A stretch of DNA of 64,000 nucleotides from Paenibacillus sp. FSL K6-1096 (GTDB lineage Bacteria; Bacillota; Bacilli; Paenibacillales; Paenibacillaceae), in NCBI RefSeq assembly GCF_037977055.1, contig NZ_CP150274.1:5208001-5272000 (forward strand). Direction: 5' to 3'. Both the position numbers and the translations under genes were made by a program. Below the pieces are notes generated by a model. The model worked only from the letters and a program-made list of their open reading frames with translations, was not told where the DNA came from and ran no database searches. Shown piece after piece: positions 42,085-51,196 of the stretch. The number at the start of each line of letters is the position of its first letter. The stretch's first letter is position 1.

Positions 42085-45000
42085 ATGAAAAGAAAGACTA
42101 TCGGCGCTTGGCTGGTTGTAGTCATGATCATCACACAATTTGCCAACAGCCTCGGATTCATCCCGCAGGTTAATGCGGATACTACAGATGAAATCATCAC
42201 CAGCGTTACTATGTCTGTATATGAGAACGGCACACAGGTTACCGACAGTGTGTATAAGCTTGATTCTGAGGTTAAAGTAGGGCTGACCTTCAAGCTTCCG
42301 GTAACGGACCCTGAGACGGGGGCACACGGCTATAAGGGTGGAGATACGTACGTGTATCAGTTGCCTCACCAGCTGGCCATTGATAAAGGCTACACTGGAC
42401 CGCTGGTATATAGCGGCGTGGATTCAGGAAGCATCGGCACCTACACGGTAGGTACAGATAACAAAGTGGTGCTTACATTCAATAGTGAAATTGAAGGTTT
42501 GTTTAATGTAGGCGGTACGTTCAATTTGACATCCACGCTTAGCTCTACCAAAGTCACAGGAACTACCACACAGGAGCTGTTATTCCCGATCGCCGGGAAC
42601 TTGAGTAATACGATTGTGATCAAAGTTCATCCTAAGGGCGGCACAAGCATTGTTAAGGACGGCATTCCGCAGCCGCAAAAATACAACCCGTCCAGCATTC
42701 TCTGGACCGTTGATGTAAACACTGTGCAGGATGAGGTGTACAAAGCGGTCGTTACTGACTCCATTCCGGCAGGCCTGGAGCTTGACCCAAGTTCAATCAA
42801 AGTCTATAAGCTTGCGGTGGATGTCCAAGGGAATGCATCGCAGGGAGCAGAAATCGGGTCCGACCAATATGATGCTTCAAGCAGCACGGCGAGCAGCTTG
42901 AACGTGAAGTTCTACAATACCATTACAGATGCTTACCGGGTGAAATTCTCGACCAAGATTACAGATACATCGGTTAAAAATTTCACTAATACCGCTAAGC
43001 TTACTGGTGAAGGAATCGATAAGAGCTCTTCTAAAACGGTTGGCATTGTGCGCGGAGTTCCGCTTGAGAAGATTGCCGGAGATTTTAATGAGAGCGATGA
43101 GACCATTCCCTGGGAAATCCGGTTCAACTATAATGAACAGACCATTACATCCGCCAATGCGGTGTTAGTGGATTATTTTAACGACTCTCAGGTATTGGTT
43201 GAAGATTCAGTGACAGTATATAAGATGAAGCTGGACCAGAATGGCAATGCCAGTGAAGACGGAACCCTGACTAAGGGGACGGATTTTACAATCGATACGC
43301 CTTTGACCCAAACAGGCAAGACCGGGTTCAAATTGCAATTCAGTCATGACATTAATTCAGCTTACAAAATTGTCTATAAAACAAAAGTTAAAGATCGAGT
43401 ATACGGGTATACGGAATCGATCCGCAATGATGTGACCTACAACGGTGAAACCAAAGGGGCTACACGGGATATTAACCAGCGCATCGTGGATAAAAAGTAC
43501 TCGGAAGTGGACTATTTGAATAAGACAGTAAAATGGACTATCAATGTAAACAAAGACTCTAAAGTGATGAACGATCTGGTGTTGAAGGATACCTTTGATA
43601 ATGGCGGGTTGAAATTAATTGAGCCGATCACTATTAGTTCTACACCGGCTATAGACAGCGCCGATTACACGATTACACCGAACGGAACGGATTATGCCAA
43701 AGGTGCAGGGTTTACCATCACATTCTCTAAGCCTATTAATAAGCCGTTTACGGTGACGTATTCGACCAGTTTTGACTATTATCAATTGCAAAGTGGTGCA
43801 ACCAGCTTCAAGAACACCGCTCAGCTCGATTGGAAGGATACTAACGGTGTTGGCCACACCATTAAGGGTTCATCAACCTTTGATCCGCGATCTGAAGTCA
43901 AGAATAACGGTAAGAAAACAGGCTCATACGATGTGAACACCAAACAACTTACCTGGACTGTAGGAGCCAACTATAATAAGCGGGTATTGGCTGCAGGAGC
44001 TGCGCTGGTGGATATGATTCCAGAAGGCCAGCAAGTAACCAATGTAACCGCAGCAGTCTACAAGATGGAATATGGCAAAGACGGGAACCACACGAAGGGT
44101 GCTGTCATTGATGCTTCCGAATACACGCTTACAGTTAACGATACGAAGCTGACAGTCAAATTTAAAGACCAGATCAACTATGCCTTCTATGTGGTCTTCC
44201 GCACGGAGTTCATTGGCGGGGATGTCAATAAAGAGCAGGTTAAGAATACAGCCACTTTATATGACAAGGACAACAACCCGGTTTCTAAGCCCCTGGATGC
44301 AACAGTAACAGTTCCTAAGGGCGGACAATATGTAGCTAAAAACTTTACCCAAGATAACAATGACCAGACCCTTCTGAACTGGAAAGTGGTCATTAACGCC
44401 AACCAGTCCGTTGTCAAAAACGTTAAAATCGTGGATACGCCAAGTGTGAATCAGGTGCTGTTACATGACAGCTTCCACCTCTACGTGACAACAGTGGATC
44501 AGAGTGGGAACGCAGCGAATCCAAAGACTGAGAATGAATTGAAGAAGGATATAGACTACACTCTTACTTTTAAAACCGGAACAGACGGCAAGGAAAGCTT
44601 CGAGCTTGTCTTCCTGAACCCGATCAGCAAGCCATACATTCTGACATATCAGTCTGTTGTGACTGAGGCAGGGAATGTGGTGGTGAGCAACGCAATCTCC
44701 TTCAGCGGGGATGGCGTGAAGCAAATTGATGTACCTTATACCTCCAATAGCAGTGTAAACATTGTTGATACATCCGGTACGGGTAGCGGTGTTAAAGGGT
44801 CCCTGGTTGTAACCAAAACCAATCAGGCAGGCGATGAAAAGCTTGCAGGTGCCGAATTCGCACTCTCACGGGTGGTTGGAACTGAACTGAAGGAGACTCA
44901 GAAAAAGACCTCCGCAAACGATGGAACGCTGACTTTTGAAAATCTCAAGGCAGGTAAGTATGTACTGAAAGAAACCAAAGCTCCGGCAGGCTACTCACTG

Positions 45001-46875
45001 GACAGCTCAGAGATTAAGGTGACGATTAATTCGTCCACTCCTGTACAGCTAACCGTTAAGAATGACTTCTTCGGTTCGCTTAAGCTGACCAAGGTAGATG
45101 TGAAGGATGCCTCCAAGAAGCTGGAAGGCGCAGTATTCGAACTGTTCGACTCCAAGAAGGCACTGGTGGGAACGAAAACAACCGATGCCAATGGTGAACT
45201 GGAGTTCACTAAGCTCAAAGGCGGGGAGTATACCCTGAAAGAGAAAACCGCCCCTGCCGGTTATGTCCTGGATACCAAAGTCATTAATGTGACCATTGAT
45301 GCATCACAACAGACAACTGTTTCCGTGACTAACGCACTGATTCCTGCCGAAGTCTTCGGCTCACTGAAGGTAACCAAGGTTGCGCAAGAGGATGCTAACA
45401 AGAAGCTGAAAGACGCAGAGTTCGGACTGTATGATTCCGCCAAGAAGCTGGTGGCAAGCGGAAAAACAGACGCTGACGGCGTACTGGAATTCAAATCGCT
45501 GAAGCTCGGAACGTACACCCTGAAGGAGCTTGCCGCTCCGGCCGGTTATGTACTGGATGAGACAGAGCATAGCGTAACGATTGATTCTGGCGTGCAAAAG
45601 GTACTGTCGCCAATCACGAACAAGCTGATTCCTGCCGAAGTCTTCGGCTCACTGAAGGTAACGAAGGTTGCCCAAGAGGATGCCAGCAAGAAGCTGAAAG
45701 ACGCAGAGTTCGGACTGTATGACTCCAGCAAGAAGCTGGTGGCAAGCGGAAAAACAGACGCTGACGGCGTACTGGAATTCAAATCGCTGAAGCTCGGAAC
45801 GTACACCCTGAAGGAGCTTGCCGCTCCGGCTGGTTATGTACTGGATGAGACAGAGCATAGCGTAACGATTGATTCTGGCGTGCAAAAGGTATTGGCCCCA
45901 ATCAAGAACACCCTGATTCCGGTTGAAATCTTGGGCTCGCTCAAGGTAACTAAGGTAGCGGAAGAGGATGCCAGCAAGAAGCTGGAAGGCGCAGAATTTG
46001 GACTCTATGATTCCGCCAAGGCGTTAATTGCAAGCGGCAAAACGGATGCAAATGGTGAATTGGTATTCACCTCTCTGAAGCTTGGAAGCTACGTGCTGAA
46101 GGAAATTACAGCTCCGGCCGGTTATGTGCTGGCTGCCACAGAGCATTCTGTGACCATTGATTCAGGTGTGCAAAAGGTACTGTCGCCGATTACGAACCAG
46201 AAACAAACCACACCGCCGACAGAACCGACACCGACACCGACTGCAACACCAGTCACAGAACCAACATCAACACCAGTACCAACATCACCGCCGGTGTACT
46301 ACACACCGACACCTGAAACATCAAGTGTTCCTGGCGTGATCGTAACACCAACGCCATCGGCCACTCCAGGCACAACCGCTACACCGGCTGCTTCCAGCAC
46401 GCCTGGAGCCAGCGCTACACCGGTAGCTACACCGGCACAGCCAGGCGTAGTGAGCACACCAACGCCGCAGGCTACGCAGGTGACCACGATTGAGGAAGTG
46501 CCTGTTGAGGGTGAAATTCCGCTGGGCGGCATTCCTAGCATTAGCAAGGAGCCGGAACATGGTACTGTAACGATTACACCGGACGGTAAATGGACGTATA
46601 CTCCTGATCCGGGCTACACCGGAAAGGATAAATTCACGGTTGTCGTAACGGATGAGGACGGCAACGAAGAAGAGGTCACGATCGAAGTTGGGGTCGACGA
46701 AGTACCGAAGGGTACGGTTACAGAACCAACGGACAAAGGCAACAACAGCGGCCTTCCCGGCAAGCTGCCGCAGACCGGTGAAGAGAGCCCTCTCCCGATC
46801 TATCTGACAGGCGGCGGATTGATTATCCTGGGAGCAATCCTGGCCAGAAGATTCAGTGCCCGCAAGAAAATGTAA
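42085..46875 (+). CDS. LPXTG cell-wall-anchored adhesin with collagen-binding-type and SpaA/Cna_B repeats
   Basis: 1596 residues. Signal peptide 1-31 (basic MKRKTIG, hydrophobic core, cut near NADTT). Residues about 35-905 are tandem beta domains of about 130-150 residues resembling collagen-binding/adhesin Ig folds (recurrent KKTGSYDVNTKQLTWTVGAN and PWEIRFNYNEQTITS types). Five SpaA/Cna_B domains follow (about 905-1372) with the KxxTK and E-x-x-A-PAGY pattern that forms isopeptide bonds. Then come a Thr/Pro-rich spacer (about 1375-1470), a VCBS/Ig-like domain and the sorting signal LPQTG (1561-1565) plus a membrane helix and RRFSARKKM. It should be fixed to peptidoglycan by sortase A; no sortase is in the window. 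It has lower GC than its neighbours. Confidence 0.93.
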   Translation: MKRKTIGAWLVVVMIITQFANSLGFIPQVNADTTDEIITSVTMSVYENGTQVTDSVYKLDSEVKVGLTFKLPVTDPETGAHGYKGGDTYVYQLPHQLAIDKGYTGPLVYSGVDSGSIGTYTVGTDNKVVLTFNSEIEGLFNVGGTFNLTSTLSSTKVTGTTTQELLFPIAGNLSNTIVIKVHPKGGTSIVKDGIPQPQKYNPSSILWTVDVNTVQDEVYKAVVTDSIPAGLELDPSSIKVYKLAVDVQGNASQGAEIGSDQYDASSSTASSLNVKFYNTITDAYRVKFSTKITDTSVKNFTNTAKLTGEGIDKSSSKTVGIVRGVPLEKIAGDFNESDETIPWEIRFNYNEQTITSANAVLVDYFNDSQVLVEDSVTVYKMKLDQNGNASEDGTLTKGTDFTIDTPLTQTGKTGFKLQFSHDINSAYKIVYKTKVKDRVYGYTESIRNDVTYNGETKGATRDINQRIVDKKYSEVDYLNKTVKWTINVNKDSKVMNDLVLKDTFDNGGLKLIEPITISSTPAIDSADYTITPNGTDYAKGAGFTITFSKPINKPFTVTYSTSFDYYQLQSGATSFKNTAQLDWKDTNGVGHTIKGSSTFDPRSEVKNNGKKTGSYDVNTKQLTWTVGANYNKRVLAAGAALVDMIPEGQQVTNVTAAVYKMEYGKDGNHTKGAVIDASEYTLTVNDTKLTVKFKDQINYAFYVVFRTEFIGGDVNKEQVKNTATLYDKDNNPVSKPLDATVTVPKGGQYVAKNFTQDNNDQTLLNWKVVINANQSVVKNVKIVDTPSVNQVLLHDSFHLYVTTVDQSGNAANPKTENELKKDIDYTLTFKTGTDGKESFELVFLNPISKPYILTYQSVVTEAGNVVVSNAISFSGDGVKQIDVPYTSNSSVNIVDTSGTGSGVKGSLVVTKTNQAGDEKLAGAEFALSRVVGTELKETQKKTSANDGTLTFENLKAGKYVLKETKAPAGYSLDSSEIKVTINSSTPVQLTVKNDFFGSLKLTKVDVKDASKKLEGAVFELFDSKKALVGTKTTDANGELEFTKLKGGEYTLKEKTAPAGYVLDTKVINVTIDASQQTTVSVTNALIPAEVFGSLKVTKVAQEDANKKLKDAEFGLYDSAKKLVASGKTDADGVLEFKSLKLGTYTLKELAAPAGYVLDETEHSVTIDSGVQKVLSPITNKLIPAEVFGSLKVTKVAQEDASKKLKDAEFGLYDSSKKLVASGKTDADGVLEFKSLKLGTYTLKELAAPAGYVLDETEHSVTIDSGVQKVLAPIKNTLIPVEILGSLKVTKVAEEDASKKLEGAEFGLYDSAKALIASGKTDANGELVFTSLKLGSYVLKEITAPAGYVLAATEHSVTIDSGVQKVLSPITNQKQTTPPTEPTPTPTATPVTEPTSTPVPTSPPVYYTPTPETSSVPGVIVTPTPSATPGTTATPAASSTPGASATPVATPAQPGVVSTPTPQATQVTTIEEVPVEGEIPLGGIPSISKEPEHGTVTITPDGKWTYTPDPGYTGKDKFTVVVTDEDGNEEEVTIEVGVDEVPKGTVTEPTDKGNNSGLPGKLPQTGEESPLPIYLTGGGLIILGAILARRFSARKKM
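45070..46200 (+). repeat. Tandem SpaA/Cna_B repeats in the adhesin gene
   Basis: Four tandem copies begin at 45070, 45355, 45643 and 45931 (F/L-GSLK). The last three are exactly 288 bases apart, and those at 45355 and 45643 are nearly identical in DNA. A fifth, more divergent unit starts at 44797. Confidence 0.9.
46204..46480 (+). repeat. Thr/Pro-rich low-complexity spacer of the adhesin
   Basis: Repeats of ACACC, CCGAC and CCAAC triplets encode TPTPTATPVTEP-like sequence, a wall-spanning stalk. Confidence 0.85.
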
Positions 46876-46882
46876 GAAGCTA

Positions 46883-46932
46883 ATCACAAGCAAAGACACC
46901 CGCAGTCATCTGCGGGTGTCTTTGCTGTGATC
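46883..46932. terminator. Bidirectional terminator between adhesin and response regulator
   Basis: A 22-base arm (ATCACAAGCAAAGACACCCG..) pairs with its complement with one bulge, tight TCAT loop. It ends the adhesin and probably the convergent regulator transcript. Confidence 0.9.
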
Positions 46933-46946
46933 CGGCAACAATTAAT

Positions 46947-48095
46947 TTACAAGCTCCTGAGATTCTGATGCTTCCATTCATGGAACCAGCGCTTAATGTT
47001 GGCTGGAGGCTCCACATTAAGCTCCCGGCGCAGAAGCTCGGACAGTGTATGATATTGCTCTTCGACGGCAGAACGTTCGCCTATGCTGTCATAGACCTTC
47101 ATCAGCCCGAGATGCCCCTGTTCAAAAAAGGGCTGGAGCTGCACCAAGCGCTGGTAGACCGTCACCGCTTCAGGTATCTTGCCGCTGCTGATATAGAATT
47201 CAGCAATGCCCATGGCATGATGCAGCCAGATGGTCCGCAGCCGCTGCCGTTCCCCTTCAGCCCACAGGTAGTCGTAATCACTCAGATAGTCACCGGAATA
47301 GAATTCAAACAGCCGCTGATGCTCCTCATAATTGTCTGCATTGATGGCGTCCAGGGTAAGAATACCCTTCTCCCACTCATAGCTGTCCACCAGCAGGCTG
47401 CCGGTCTCCAGGGTATAGCCTTCCCCGCCGCTGACATTACTGATCTGCAGGTCAAGATCGGCCTGCTTCAGGGATTGCCGAACCTGATAGATCGTTGTAT
47501 AAAGATGAGTAGAGGCCTTCTTCTCATTGAAATCAGGCCACAGCAGATCCGTTAAGGTGTCCTTGCTGACGAAGCGGTTGCGGTTATGGAACAGATAAGC
47601 GAACAGCTCCTGCGCCTTGGAGGTCCGCCAGCGGATACCGGGGAGCGGCTGGCCGCTGCGCTCAAATCTTAACGACTGGAAGCTGCGGATCATGACAGCA
47701 TCCAGCGGCTTGGCAGAGCTCTCCTGGGCCTGGCTCACCCGCTTTTCCAGCCGCTCGATGGTCTTCAGCAGGCGGTTCCGCTGCACAGGCTTCAGGATAT
47801 AATCAAGCGCATAGAGCTCGAATGCCTCGACGGCGTAATGGTTATAAGCAGTAACGAATACGATGCTGGCCTGCGGGCATGACTTCTGCATCGCCTCTGC
47901 GGCCTGAACTCCGTTCATTTCTGGCATATCAATATCAAGGAATATCACATCAGGACTGAGCTGCGGGGCAGCACGTACGGCTTCGGTGGGATCGGTATAG
48001 GCAGCGATTACTTGTATAGTTGTCAGTTCTTCCAGCATCATTTGCAGCTTCACGAGAGCAAGCCGTTCATCATCTACCAGCAAGGCCTGAATCAT
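46947..48095 (-). CDS. Response regulator with receiver and BTAD (SARP-like) domains
   Basis: 382 residues. Receiver domain 1-120 with phosphoacceptor Asp 54 in VIFLDIDMPEMNG and Lys in LKPVQ. Then a winged-helix DNA-binding region (GIRWRTSKAQELFAYLFHNR, then FVSKDTLTDLLWPDFNEKKASTHL) and a C-terminal BTAD/TPR-like helical domain (about 240-380). This is a two-component version of SARP-type activators. No histidine kinase is adjacent, so it is an orphan. It is convergent with the adhesin, with a shared terminator. Regulation of the adhesin is inference. Confidence 0.9.
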   Translation of the reverse strand: MIQALLVDDERLALVKLQMMLEELTTIQVIAAYTDPTEAVRAAPQLSPDVIFLDIDMPEMNGVQAAEAMQKSCPQASIVFVTAYNHYAVEAFELYALDYILKPVQRNRLLKTIERLEKRVSQAQESSAKPLDAVMIRSFQSLRFERSGQPLPGIRWRTSKAQELFAYLFHNRNRFVSKDTLTDLLWPDFNEKKASTHLYTTIYQVRQSLKQADLDLQISNVSGGEGYTLETGSLLVDSYEWEKGILTLDAINADNYEEHQRLFEFYSGDYLSDYDYLWAEGERQRLRTIWLHHAMGIAEFYISSGKIPEAVTVYQRLVQLQPFFEQGHLGLMKVYDSIGERSAVEEQYHTLSELLRRELNVEPPANIKRWFHEWKHQNLRSL

Positions 48096-48314
48096 ATCTA
48101 TCTCACCACTTCATTTAGGAATGTTGTCATGCCAAACGTTGTTAAAGGGTATGTTAACATCAATTCGACAGGTACGGCGGTATTCCTCCTTACGGCTGAA
48201 TCAGCGGCCGATTTATCGGAGATAAAGTTTTTTGGAGCCAATCTGAAAATTCCTGCAGGGGAACGGGGACATCCGTCGTCTAACGTTATGTAACTGGAGG
48301 AGGGGAGAATAGAC

Positions 48315-48857
48315 TTGGAAGAGACGGAGTGGATCAATGCTGTGCTGGGCGGGGAGCCGCAGGCCTTCGGGAATCTGGTAACCCGTTATCAAGGCATGGT
48401 ATACAGTGTATGCATCAAAATAACAGGTGAAGCCGAGTCAGCCAAGGATATGGCCCAGGAGGTCTTCATCAAAGCCTATAAAGCCCTCCCCTCCTTCAGA
48501 GGGCAGTCGTCCTTCTCGACCTGGCTGTACCGGATCGCTTACCGTACCTGTCTGGACTGGAAACGGGCCAATGACCGGGAATGGCGCCACCGGAGCTCAG
48601 CAGATTATACCGAGAACGACTATGTTACCTCACAGACACCTGAGCAGGCAGCGCTCCGCAAGGAAGCCTCCCGGGAGCTGGGTGAGAACCTGAATAGTCT
48701 GGCGGAACCGTACCGGTCGGTTGTGCAGCTGTACTATTTTCAGCGACACTCGTATCAGGAGATTGCCGATCAAAAAGGAATTTCAGTCAAAACAGTTGAA
48801 TCGCAGCTCTATCGGGCCAGACAGATGATGCGCAAAAACGGGGAGGAATGGCGATGA
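48315..48857 (+). CDS. ECF-type RNA polymerase sigma factor (SigW-like)
   Basis: 180 residues. Region 2 (AFGNLVTRYQGMVYSVCIKITG, DMAQEVFIKAYKALPSFRG) and region 4 (YRSVVQLYYFQRHSYQEIADQKGISVKTVESQLYRAR) of the sigma-70 ECF group are complete. It should direct envelope-stress genes. The start is TTG 48315 behind GGAGGAGGGGAG. The anti-sigma gene overlaps its end. Upstream, GGGAAC and CGTCTAA occur, resembling an autoregulatory ECF promoter, but the spacing (about 12) is short and the call is weak. Confidence 0.93.
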   Translation: MEETEWINAVLGGEPQAFGNLVTRYQGMVYSVCIKITGEAESAKDMAQEVFIKAYKALPSFRGQSSFSTWLYRIAYRTCLDWKRANDREWRHRSSADYTENDYVTSQTPEQAALRKEASRELGENLNSLAEPYRSVVQLYYFQRHSYQEIADQKGISVKTVESQLYRARQMMRKNGEEWR

Positions 48858-49321
48858 ATTGTGCAACAGTAAAAGAGTGGATGCCGCATTATATCGATGG
48901 ACAGCTGTCCCCTGAGGCGCAGCAGATGATGCATCTGCACATCAGCTCCTGCCCCGGCTGCGCGGAATGGCTGGAGGAGGCGCGCGGACTCGCGGCGATG
49001 TGGAATGAGATGGAAGCAGACGCTGCGAGCGGACTCGAGCCGCTGCTGCCGCCGGGCTTCCCTGACCTGACCGCAGACGTTATGGCGCGGATCGGCCAGC
49101 TGGAGAGCGGGCGCAGGGAGCGGGCAGTCAAGGCGACTGCGGTAAGACGGCGTGCAGGACGGGGAACCTCCTGGGTCCATTACGGCGTTGCTGTCGGCCT
49201 GACGTTTCTTCTGCTCCAGCTTGGCGTATTTGAGAATCTGGCCTACGGAATTACCGAGATTAACGGGCATATGTCCACCTCGGTCAGCTCCTGGTTCAGT
49301 CCGCGAAGCAGCACCCCATAG
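48854..49321 (+). CDS. Anti-sigma factor with zinc-finger (ZAS) motif
   Basis: 155 residues. The N-terminal zinc motif HISSCPGC (H29-x3-C33-x2-C36) is characteristic of ZAS anti-sigma domains. One membrane helix is at about 105-125, with a short extracytoplasmic tail. It holds the ECF sigma at the membrane and releases it after proteolysis. The ATG at 48854 overlaps the sigma gene stop (ATGA); GGGGAGG is seven bases ahead. Confidence 0.9.
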   Translation: MNCATVKEWMPHYIDGQLSPEAQQMMHLHISSCPGCAEWLEEARGLAAMWNEMEADAASGLEPLLPPGFPDLTADVMARIGQLESGRRERAVKATAVRRRAGRGTSWVHYGVAVGLTFLLLQLGVFENLAYGITEINGHMSTSVSSWFSPRSSTP

Positions 49322-49390
49322 ATTACGGGCAGCTTCTCCGGCAGCCTTATGCGGTTCCACGGTTCCACAATACTTTTGGGAGGGTAACAC

Positions 49391-49888
49391 ATGATTAAGA
49401 AAAGACGCTGGCTCACCTTTCTGCTGGCTATGATTCCGGGACTGGGACATATGTATCTGGGCTTCAAAAAAATGGGCCTGGAGTATATGATTGGAGCATC
49501 ACTATGTATTATATTCATTCCGTCCATGCCTGCTGTATTTCCGTTTGCCCTGGCAGCCCTCTGGTTCTACCAGCTGTTCGATGCGCTTCAGAAGGCAGCC
49601 TGGATGAAGATCACTGCGGCCGAGCATGAACGGATGATGTTCCATCCGGACAGCTTCGGGGCTCCGTGGACGATGGGAATTACGCCGCCCCCGATGTATC
49701 CGCATGATGATGTGAACCCGGTATGGGTCGGGATCGGCTGTGTGGTAGCGGGAATTCTGCTATTGCTGATTACAGCTTTTCCAGCCCTCTGGGAGCTGCT
49801 TAACGATATGAATATCGGCGCAATTCTGCTGTCGCTTGCCTTGATCGGGTATGGGTTCAGAATGCTGAAGAACAATTCCAAAGTATAA
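49391..49888 (+). CDS. Membrane protein of the sigma operon, unknown function
   Basis: 165 residues. Two hydrophobic hairpins: an N-terminal pair (about 8-22, 30-60) with a Gly-Leu-Gly-His turn (PGLGHMYLG) typical of TM2-like/DUF-type proteins, and a C-terminal pair (about 110-130, 138-155). Between them is a Pro-rich loop. It follows the anti-sigma gene by 69 bases with GGGAGG upstream. Probably an envelope-stress target. Confidence 0.7.
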   Translation: MIKKRRWLTFLLAMIPGLGHMYLGFKKMGLEYMIGASLCIIFIPSMPAVFPFALAALWFYQLFDALQKAAWMKITAAEHERMMFHPDSFGAPWTMGITPPPMYPHDDVNPVWVGIGCVVAGILLLLITAFPALWELLNDMNIGAILLSLALIGYGFRMLKNNSKV

Positions 49889-49908
49889 CGAAACGGGGAA
49901 GTGAACAC

Positions 49909-50997
49909 ATGGGGAGATGGAAAGTCGGCAGCTTCACTGCCGCAATAGGCTGTATAGTTGTGGGGGTTCTTGTAGTACTTGCCCAGTATAATATCATTAC
50001 TTACGATGCACTGGGTTACATCTGGCCTGCACTGCTGATCCTGTTCGGCCTGGAGATGCTGCTCAGGCTCTTCATTAAATCCGATGTCAAGAGCAGGGTG
50101 AGCGGCTGGGCCATCGTACTGATCATTGTGCTTATCGCCGCCAGCGGGGCACAGACGGTACTGGCCGGCGGTTCGCTGAGCAGCCTCCTGGGCAATCACA
50201 AGCTTGTCCCGGTAAGCGGGAAGGTAGAGGTGCAGCAGGACATCAAGAAGGTGAGAATCGTTCTGCCTCAAGGGAAGGTTAAGCTTGAAGGCGTACAGGG
50301 AATCACCCTGGAGTATGAAGGCAAGCTGGAGGTGCCCGGCAATACGGACACTGAAGCTGCTAACGCTCTGGAGCGCAGATGGAAGGTGACAACAGAAAGC
50401 GATACGCTTGTCCTGGAGCTGGAAGGGGAGAACAACTGGCTCGCTAACATCCACTTCGGCGTCAATTCCAATTCCCCTTACCTGAATGTCAGTATTCCGC
50501 AGAGCCTGGCGGCCCAAGTGGAGACCAGCGACGGCTCGATTGAAGCCGGAGGTCTGGCAGCAGGCGTGGATGTACGCAGCAGCAACGGAACGATGGATCT
50601 CCATGACATCTCCGGTGGCGTGACAGCCCGTACCAGTAACGGCACAGTGAATGTACAGAATGTTCAGGGTGAGGTCGATGTGGTCAGCTCGAACGGGGCA
50701 ATCACGCTCGGCAATATCGACGGGGCTCTGTCTGCCAAGAGCAGCAACGGCAAGGTCACAGCCAATTCTGCGATTACAGGCGACTGGGTACTGAAGTCGA
50801 GCAACGGCAAGATTGTCCTCGGAGTTCCGGCGGTTACGGATGCCAAGATCAAGGCGGATACCAGCTCAGGCTCGTTGAAGGGCAACGTAACCTGGGACGG
50901 CGGTGACAATCACGGGACGGCTGTACTCGGCAAAGGGACCCATGAGGTCAGCTTATCCACCAGCAATGGTTCCATCACTGTAGAGACCGCTCAATAA
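49909..50997 (+). CDS. LiaF-like membrane protein with DUF4097-type beta repeats
   Basis: 362 residues. Two or three N-terminal helices (about 8-30, 38-54, 66-84; the YIWPALLILFGLEMLLR block recalls LiaI/LiaF-type domains). A long right-handed beta-repeat region follows from about 100, with the SSNG motif repeated (RSSNGTMDL, RTSNGTVNV, VSSNGAITL, KSSNGKVT, STSNGSITV). This is the pattern of DUF4097 'putative adhesin' proteins. These often sit in envelope-stress operons as sensors or partners. Last gene of the sigma operon, with its own terminator. Confidence 0.85.
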   Translation: MGRWKVGSFTAAIGCIVVGVLVVLAQYNIITYDALGYIWPALLILFGLEMLLRLFIKSDVKSRVSGWAIVLIIVLIAASGAQTVLAGGSLSSLLGNHKLVPVSGKVEVQQDIKKVRIVLPQGKVKLEGVQGITLEYEGKLEVPGNTDTEAANALERRWKVTTESDTLVLELEGENNWLANIHFGVNSNSPYLNVSIPQSLAAQVETSDGSIEAGGLAAGVDVRSSNGTMDLHDISGGVTARTSNGTVNVQNVQGEVDVVSSNGAITLGNIDGALSAKSSNGKVTANSAITGDWVLKSSNGKIVLGVPAVTDAKIKADTSSGSLKGNVTWDGGDNHGTAVLGKGTHEVSLSTSNGSITVETAQ

Positions 50998-51004
50998 AAG
51001 AGAG

Positions 51005-51048
51005 AAGGGTATCCTAAGCCGCCATCGTGCGTGCAGGATACCTTTTTT
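51005..51048 (+). terminator. Terminator of the sigma/anti-sigma operon
   Basis: AAGGGTATCCT pairs with AGGATACCTTTTTT (loop 19). Confidence 0.9.
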
Positions 51049-51196
51049 GATAGTCCGGCAGGTTAAATGAACGCTTATAGGCTATATCTATGGATGTGAT
51101 AGAATCTATATCTTTGTCCTTTGGTCCAGGTTATGTTACAACAATATACAGAAGAACTATGTCTGCGTGCAGCAGGACTACTAAGGAGTGACTGGA

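Noticed and set aside
41991..42173. 60-codon frame overlapping the adhesin start
   Set aside because: It overlaps the signal peptide of the adhesin out of frame and has only a weak ribosome site.
44797..46200. Could the regular 288-base units be a CRISPR or tandem satellite?
   Set aside because: They are in frame inside a protein gene and encode SpaA-type domains with conserved motifs.
48258..48289. ECF autoregulatory promoter before the sigma gene
   Set aside because: GGGAAC and CGTCTAA are present, but the spacing is about four bases shorter than usual, so it is noted only in the gene entry.
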